From the NCBI GenBank assembly GCA_000697475.1, contig JNEU01000741.1, forward strand, positions 1 through 64,000: a stretch of DNA of 64,000 nucleotides, given 5' to 3'. Positions within the stretch are counted from its first letter, which is position 1; every line of letters starts with the position of its first letter. The translations under genes and the position numbers were made by a program. Under the pieces are notes generated by a model. It was not told where the DNA came from. It made no database searches and saw only the letters and a program-made list of their open reading frames with translations. Of the stretch, positions 56,825 through 64,000 are shown in pieces. Source of the DNA: Lichtheimia corymbifera B2541. Taxonomy: Eukaryota > Mucoromycota > Mucoromycetes > Mucorales > Lichtheimiaceae.

Positions 56825-59800
56825 ATGCAGATGCTTACAAAGGTAAACGAAAAACAACTATATCGACGTGACTATAGCATCCGGCTAACGCGCTTCTGTG
56901 CATAGTTTGAATCAAAAAGCAACCGCGTCAAAGGAATTGCGTTCCATCCGAAACGACCATGGATTCTTGCATCGCTGCACAATGGGTCAATTCAGCTTTG
57001 GGACTACCGTATGGGTACACTTTTAGAACGTTTTGACGAGCATGATGGTAAGCGACTCTATCAAAAAGAGATGATGGAATATTCATCAAAGGGGAATAAT
57101 AGGACCTGTTCGAGGTATCGCGTTCCATCCTACGCAACCACTGTTTGTCTCGGGTGGTGACGATTACAAGATCAAAGTGTGGAATCACAAGACACGCCGT
57201 TGTTTATTTACATTGAGTGGCCATTTGGATTATGTTCGCACTGTTTATTTCCATCATGAATATCCTTGGATTATTTCAGCATCTGACGACCAAACGATTC
57301 GCATTTGGAACTGGCAATCCAGAAGTTGTATCGCCATTCTTACTGGCCACAATCATTATGTCATGTCCGCTCAATTCCATCCAAAGAATGATCTCGTTGT
57401 ATCTGCCTCCATGGATCAAACCGTCCGTGTTTGGGATATCTCAGGTACCAAATTTCTTTGATACAAACATCGAGATACTCAATACGGCTCTCTCTAGGTC
57501 TTCGCAAAAAGAACCAAGCACCTACAGCAATGACATTTGAAGATCCATTCGCACGTCAAAACCCTCAAAGCGATCTCTTTGGCTCAACTGATGTTATGGT
57601 CAAATACGTATTGGAGGGCCATGATCATGGTGTCAACTGGGCTTCCTTCCATCCCAATCTACCTTTGATTGTATCTGCTGGTGATGATCGTCAAGTCAAA
57701 CTCTGGAGAATGAATGGTAAATATATATACACGCATGCATCTCTATATATAATACTGACACATTCATGTGATAGAAACCAAGGCATGGGAAGTCGATAGC
57801 TGCCGTGGTCATTTCAACAATGTCTCGAGTGCCATTTTCCATCCACGCCAAGAACTTATTCTTTCTGCCGGTGAAGACAAGACCCTTCGTGTGTGGGATA
57901 TGACCAAACGTACTGCCATTGCTACCTTCCGCCGAGATCATGATCGTTTCTGGGCATTGACTTGTCATCCTGAATTGAACCTGTTTGCTGCAGGTAAAGC
58001 GAGAGGAAGATTGGGCAAGAGGATATGAAATGGTTGCTTATACGAGCTTATATTTATACAGGTCATGACAATGGTTTGATTGTATTCAAGCTTGAGCGTG
58101 AACGACCAGCCCATCATGTACACCAAAACCAATTGTATTATATCAAGGACAAGATTCTTCATATCCATGATTTTGCCAGCACTGCCGATCAAGAAGTGTT
58201 GAGCGTTCGTAAACTTGGTTCGCAGTATGTTACTCCTCGTACGCTTTCATACAACCCCGCAGAACGTGCTGTTTTGGTCACATCGGTAATGATACGGAGA
58301 AAAAAGACAATGAATGTATTATAGGCAATGGCTGACTGACTTTTTGTTCGTAGCCACACGAGGGCGGCATGTATGAACTTTATCCATTGCCCAAGAATTT
58401 CTCTAGCGGTCTCAAGGAACCTGCTGATGATTCCAGACGCGGAGCTGGTCACTGTGCACTCTTTATTGCTCGTAATCGATTCGCTGTTCTCGACAAGATC
58501 AATCAACAAATCCAAATCCGCGACTTGTCCAACACTGTCACCAAATCCTTCAAGGCACCTGGTCATGTCAATGAGATCTTTTATGCTGGCACCGGCAGTT
58601 TATTGATGGCTACAGCTACATCGGTTATCTTGTTTGATATTCAACAGCGACGTGTCACTGCCGAATTAGCTGTTGGCAACGTAAAGTATGTTGTCTGGTC
58701 ATCCGATATGTCCACTGTGGCCTTGTTGAGCAAGCATAGTAAGTTTGAAGATGGGGTTGGTGTAAGGATGCTTATCATCTTTTAATAGGTATCACTATCG
58801 CCGACAAGAACTTGCAACAATTGGCCCAGGTGCATGAGACCATTCGTATCAAGAGCGGTACTTGGGATGATTCCGGCGTTTTCATTTACTGCACTTTGAA
58901 CCACATCAAATATGCCTTGACCCAGGGGTAAATGTCCACATTCACAATACAAGTATCCAAGGTCACCCTGTCTAACAACATGCGCATATTTTTACTAGTG
59001 ATACCGGTATTATCCGTACGCTCGATCAGCCAGTATACTTGACCCGTGTCAAGGGTAGAACTTTATATGCTTTGGATCGTGATGCTAAGGTTCAGCAAAT
59101 CACCATTGACCCTACCGAATACCGATTCAAGCTTGCTCTCATCAAGAAACAATACGAAGAGGTCTTGCATATTATCCGCAACTCGAACTTGGTTGGTCAA
59201 GCTATCATTGCTTATCTTCAAAAGAAGGGTTATCCCGAGGTATGCATCCTAAAGTGTGGATATCATGCGTACATGTATTTACATGAATTTTGCTGTAGAT
59301 TGCGTTACACTTTGTGCGTGACCCTCAGACACGCTTCGAGTTGGCATTAGAGTGCGGTAATTTGGATGTTGCATTGGAGACTGCCAAGACGATGGACAAG
59401 CCTGAGAGCTGGAGCAAATTGGGTGCAGAAGCCCTTAGACAGGGTAACTACAAGGTAATTATACGCAACTCCCGGCCCCGTGAGACAAAATATTGACTCT
59501 TGTATGTATTAGATTGTTGAGATGGCTTACCAACGAACCAAGAGCTATGATGCCTTGTCATTCTTATACCTCTCCACTGGTGATGACAACAGCTTGAGAC
59601 AAATGCTCAAGATTGCAGAGCTTCGTGGTGATTTCAGCTCACGCTTCCAAAACACATTGTATCTTGGCGATGCTGAGGAACGCATTCGTGTTCTTAAGGA
59701 TGTTGATCAACGTAAGTTGTATTTATTGATTTGCTTTTTGTCAAGTCATGTACTAAATCATCGACTAGTCCCTCTTGCTTATATGACTGCCAAGGCACAT

Positions 59801-61186
59801 GGACTTACGGAAGAAGCTGAAGCTATTCTCGCAGCTGCTGGAAAGACTGAAGAAGATATTCAAGCACCCTCTGCTCCTGAGAGCCCTCTTGCACCCCCCA
59901 AGCCTGCCGTGAAATTGGAAGAACCCAACTGGCCTCAAGTAGCAGTATCCAAGAGCTTCTTTGAAGGTGCCTTTGCCAATGAGCGTGCTGGTGGTATTTC
60001 CTCGGCACCCGATTTCACGTACGATGATCAATTTGATGTGGATGCAAACGAAGGTGATTGGGGAGCTGATGACGACGAATTACCTGGTATCGGTACCAAG
60101 CGCGCCACGAACACGGATGAAGATCTTGTTGATGTCAATGGATTCGAAGGCGAAGAAGAGGAGGCTGGCGGATGGGACGATGATGATGATTTCAAGGCCA
60201 ATCTGGATGCTACCATCAGCCATGTTGCAGCTGAAGAAACAGCCGAATTCGTTGCACCTACCGCTGGTACCAATGAAACTGCCGTCTGGTCTCAAAACTC
60301 GCCACTTGCAGCTGACCACATTGCCGCTGGTGCATTTGAGAGTGCTATGCAAGCTCTCAATCGTCAAGTCGGCATTGTCAACTTTGAGCCACTCAAGCCT
60401 CACTTTTTGTCCATTTATCAAGCATCTCGTATCACAATGTCACCCATGGCATCCAACCCTGCATTGACATTCTATTTGCGTCGTAACCCTGAAGAATCCA
60501 ACACACGTGCCAGTTTGCCCGTCGTTGTGCACAACTTCCAAAACATCATCGATACTACATTGCAAGCTGGCTACAAGGCATTCACATCAGGTCGTTTGGC
60601 AGTGGCTGCTACTGAATTCAAATCTACATTGCAATCGCTTTTGTTCACTGTGGTTAACAGCCAAGAGGAAGTGGATCAAGTTGCAGAGCTTGTGGGTATT
60701 TGTCGCGAATACATTATTGGTCTTGCATTGGAGCAAAAACGACGTGCTGTGGTGAACGAGGATCCCAAATTGGCATTGGAACTGGCTGCTTACTTTACCC
60801 ACTGTGAATTGATCAGCAAGCATCGTGTGTTCCCCTTGCGTCAAGCTGCCAAACAAGCATTCAAGCTAAAGAACTTCATTACTGCATCCCAGTTCACACA
60901 ACGACTACTTGAATTGCCACCACCTAGGCAAGTGGCTGATGAAGCACGTCAAATCCAATCCGTGTGCGAGCGTACTATGCGTGATGAGATCGATTTGGCT
61001 TATGATCAGTATAATCCATTTGTGGTGTGCAATATCACCTTTGAGCCTATCTACAAGGGATCGCCAAAGTCAGATTGTCCATTCTGTCACGCGTCTTACA
61101 AGCCTGAATTCCAAGGCAAGCTGTGTACTGTGTGTGAAGTGGCCCAGATTGGTGCCAACGCTACCGGTCTTCGAGTGACGATATAA
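56825..61186 (+). CDS. COP1: Coatomer alpha subunit (COPI)
   Basis: Twelve exons (56825-56842, 56906-57047, 57103-57444, 57498-57716, 57775-57993, 58062-58285, 58354-58738, 58789-58927, 58999-59239, 59299-59454, 59513-59711, 59769-61186) give 1233 residues, like human COPA (1224). The start reads MQMLTK followed by [20 protein letters not shown]; the second Met matches the family start. An N-terminal seven-bladed WD40 propeller binds dilysine cargo ([29 protein letters not shown]). A second propeller and helical solenoid follow. The COPI_C domain (~820-1233) ends with a [17 protein letters not shown] zinc-like motif. It coats Golgi-to-ER vesicles. Confidence 0.96.
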
Positions 61187-61421
61187 TGCTCTCTTTTTTG
61201 TTTTCCTCAAACCCTTTAAACGCACACACCACCACTCTACACCACCATCTCTCTCTCTCACACACACACTCATCTGCGCATATTATATATCTCTCACTCA
61301 CTCTCACACTCTCTCCTCTTTTCTTTGTCCCATCGATTTATTGTACTAGACAATCGAAAGTAAAACACCTCCAAAAGCCAAATAATCATTTGTGTTCTAT
61401 ATTACATTATTACATGGTTCT

Positions 61422-62640
61422 TTATACAAATAGTCTTGATCCATAAGGGCATACACTATCCATATGAGGATCAAAGAAACGGGGATATCCAGGCATTTCG
61501 GCATCTCTATGTAGACCAATATGCAAGAAAGGTTCAATAAAGAGGGGAGCAGTATATAAAATGTATAGATACGTAAGGGTTCGTGCAAGCCATGTGGGCA
61601 ATCCAATGGATGATCTCTTTGAAATGAGCGTAGCCACGCCTTGTGATAAGAAAAAGAGGGTCTGGAAACCAGCAATGCCTGGTTGATTCATGTATTCTTG
61701 ATAACCAAACATGGCCATGAGGAGATAGTCGTGCAGGAATCCCGAGATAGCAAATACAGCCATGGTGCCCAGGATACGTCCAAGATGTGGAAATGCTTGA
61801 CAAATAGGTGTATATACAATATCTTCAAACGCCCATCGTAGAATTTGATGCCATCGTCTACGGAAAGAAAAAAAATTCAGTCATTGACAAGATTATGTTC
61901 TTGCTACTGTACCTTGACCAAAGTTCATGGATTGATGTAGAAAGCCAAGGTCGATCAAACAGGGGTGGACTATGCACATAGGTGTGTACCACGTCATATC
62001 GTTTCCTTAACGTATATTGAGAACCCATCACTGATCTGATAAGCAATTCAATGCTGTAACCAAGCTGAATAAAAGAGGGGACGAATACGACATGCATAAG
62101 AAAAGCTGTGCCGGCAATGGTGTAGTAAATGAGCGTCTTCAGCGGGATATGATGAGGTGCCGTTAAGAGCAGTGTCATGTAGGGAATCTCCAATGGCTCG
62201 ATACACATACGCAGAAATCCATCCAAAAAAGCCATTACGGGCACGGATATAATGACAATCAATAATGCATGGCTCAACCATCCTATTGCATCCTTCCGTA
62301 TCGCTGAAACCTCCTTGTTGTGGCGTACTTGTGGGTGTCGTTCTCCTTCCTTTTTTCTATCGTTCCATCGTCCAAGCACCTTGTAAAACGGCTCCACGTG
62401 TTCATTATCATCAGCCATGTATCGGACCATGCCAAAGCTTGCATAGCATGAAAAGAACGCAACCACTGCCATATCCAGCATCTCGCCACCACCATTGAAA
62501 GCAAGGGGAATCACGAGTTGAAGCAACACAATCGCAGAGAGAATGACATTACTAGGTTTGGCGTCTGGTTGTCGCGTGAGGATATAAAATAGCAAGGAGG
62601 GAATCGCACAGCTGATGAAGACGCCAAGTCGATCCAACAT
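61422..62640 (-). CDS. MBOAT-family wax synthase-like acyltransferase
   Basis: Two exons (61913-62640, 61422-61857) give 387 residues with about eight hydrophobic segments. Conserved blocks are RPWLSTSIHELWSRRWHQIL, split exactly by the intron, and AISGFLHDYLLM with the likely catalytic His. The layout matches the wax synthase/DGAT-type membrane O-acyltransferases that esterify long-chain alcohols or sterols in the ER. I chose Met at 62640 (MLDRLGVFIS). An in-frame Met at 62772 would add 44 residues that show no membrane or family signal. The gene is tail-to-tail with coatomer alpha. Confidence 0.83.
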
Positions 62641-63236
62641 TGGTTGCTTTTCTGGAGGAGACGTTGTTGGTCTGTTCGTACAAATAGCGTTTTGCGGGAT
62701 GGCAAATAAGGGTCGTGTGCACAAGCAAAAATGGCAGATCTCTCTTATCAACACTCCTTTTAAGGTGGCCACGTTCTCCTTTTATCATATTCATTGTTTG
62801 CTGTCGACGATCCCATATCATGTCATGTATTGCCACGCACAAAACATAGCAGAGATGATCATTGGAAGATATCACAATCACCCGTTCGTTGTAATTACTA
62901 TCACAATATTGTATGGATAGCAATGCACCCACACCTAGCTTTTGTTTCAACCGGTTTTATGCACTCGCTCCCTTTAAACCTCCTTCAAGAAATACACACT
63001 CTATCACCAATGCATCTTGCATATCTCCCTTTGCCATTGCTTTGTGTTTGAGAAGAATTGAGAGTATCAAGTTATCACGACATCTCCTTTTATCCAGGAG
63101 GAATAGCAGTAAGAGTATACTCTATGCTGGCTACAGGTTTCCATCCAACTCCTTTTACATACGAGTGCAATGAGATGTGTATATAAATGCCATCTACCGA
63201 GCTGAACGGGTTGTCATACGTCTTATAACAACAACA
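62641..63236. promoter_or_regulatory. Divergent intergenic with a TATA box
   Basis: TATATAAA at 63180-63187 lies 50 bp upstream of the small secreted-protein ATG. No other gene is seen. Confidence 0.55.
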
Positions 63237-63526
63237 ATGCGTTTCTCACTTTCTCTCTCCATTGCCATCCTTGCTGTCTTTGCTAGTGTTCAAGCTAAGC
63301 AACCTGAAGGTATGGTATACAATATAGAGCAATCATCCGGAATTAGTGTAAATATTCACATACATGTACCATAGTCCAAGAAGGCACTGCTGAGGTTCAA
63401 GGCAAAGGCGAACCCCAATCCCGTCTCAGCGTACCAGAATGTCTCGATGAAGACGGTGAAGTCATTCAAGGGTGTCTCGATGGCGTTGGCAATGATGATC
63501 CCGAAGTATTGGATAGGGAGGAGTAA
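63237..63526 (+). CDS. Small secreted acidic protein
   Basis: Two exons (63237-63309, 63375-63526) give 74 residues. The N-terminus MRFSLSLSIAILAVFASVQA is a strong signal peptide. The mature ~54 residues are acidic with two Cys (PECLDEDGEVIQGCLDGVG), which may form a disulphide, and end DPEVLDREE. The close TATA box and short leader suggest a regulated, well-expressed gene. It has the size and layout of secreted effectors or processed peptides, but no family is recognised. Confidence 0.7.
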
Positions 63527-64000
63527 TAAATCTATGCATTATTCGTTACTTGTCCTCAGATAATAGCCCTTCTTTATGTTCCATCATATCTTTGTCAGGA
63601 ATAATACATATTACATTCAAAGTGTAAGAGGATAAAATGTTGTTCCAATGGAGATGTGCATTTGTGTGTGCATAATGTAATGGCTGGCGGCATTAGTATA
63701 TGCAGCTCTGTTTTGCCCTGGGGTGACATGGCATGTTCGCACATGGTAGTTTTGGTTTGTTGACGTTGATTGTTTGTATTTGTTTTACCTGCTGCCCAAT
63801 ATGCCACACAGATTACGCATGAAAAAGAAAAATGCCGAGAACCTTTGGGGGATCTAAAGCCTGTCATTTTCTTTATTCCCCACCCCCCAAAACTGCAACC
63901 CAGCTCAACCAACTTTTGTCCGACAGCCGAAAACAAAGCCATGACACACGCACGCACACACGCACACACAAAAACCGTGACACTCATTTACACCCATTCT
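63527..64000. other. Intergenic to window end
   Basis: An AATAAA follows the secreted-protein stop. The minus-strand frame at 63595-63987 is a low-quality translation with repeat-derived ends, and the (AC)n-like tract near 63945-63972 suggests leader of a gene beyond the window. Confidence 0.45.

Overview
The window is nuclear DNA of an early-diverging filamentous fungus, most likely Mucoromycota (Mucorales-like; this is inference, not a species call). Genes are dense and most are split by short introns (about 50-95 bp) with GTAAGT-type donors. Encoded proteins include fungal translation factor eEF3, an OPI3-type phospholipid methyltransferase, a STE50-like adaptor, a tricalbin, a HAL5-type kinase and DUF2408. 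I rebuilt exon structures by hand from the reading frame, splice sites and family motifs. Every multi-exon model closes in frame, but none is checked against RNA.

Layout. 1-5000 is repeat-rich: a diverged inverted repeat with arms of about 1.35 kb (510-1860 and 2580-3980), a third partial copy inside it, then about five tandem copies of a ~190-bp unit (3985-4910). 5000-8490 is gene-poor, with two small hypothetical genes. 8.5-16 kb holds a HAL5-like kinase (-), a small hypothetical ORF, an Alb1-like protein (-) divergent from cytochrome c oxidase subunit IV (+), and a Cof-type HAD phosphatase (-). 16.4-21.2 kb is a 13-exon tricalbin. 21-27 kb has a CxxC protein, MCM10 and a cyclin-Y-like protein (all +), then a secreted protein (-). 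28-39 kb has a TCAIM-like protein (-), OPI3 (+), a degenerate kinase (-), ZNHIT2 (-), a DUF2408 protein (+) and an ankyrin protein (-). 39-49 kb has a LEA2-like membrane protein (+), an alpha-arrestin (+), a peroxisomal hydrolase (+), IMP3 (+), a SETD9-like protein (-), a GPS2-like coregulator (+) and a short verprolin/WIP C-terminus-like ORF (-). 49.4-64 kb has STE50-like, eEF3 and coatomer alpha (all +), an MBOAT acyltransferase (-) and a small secreted protein (+).

Most genes are housekeeping and unrelated in pathway. Loose themes are ribosome and snoRNP assembly (Alb1-like, ZNHIT2, IMP3, eEF3), membrane and lipid traffic (tricalbin, OPI3, arrestin, coatomer, MBOAT) and signalling (HAL5-like, STE50-like, cyclin Y-like, pseudokinase). 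Divergent pairs share short promoters (Alb1-like/COX4 244 bp; TCAIM-like/OPI3 410 bp) and several pairs are tail-to-tail (IMP3/SETD9-like 48 bp apart).

No CRISPR, phage, rRNA or convincing tRNA was seen. The least explained items are the inverted-repeat locus, the pseudokinase, the stand-alone WIP-like ORF, the GPS2-like and SETD9-like proteins, and three intron-retention-compatible introns.
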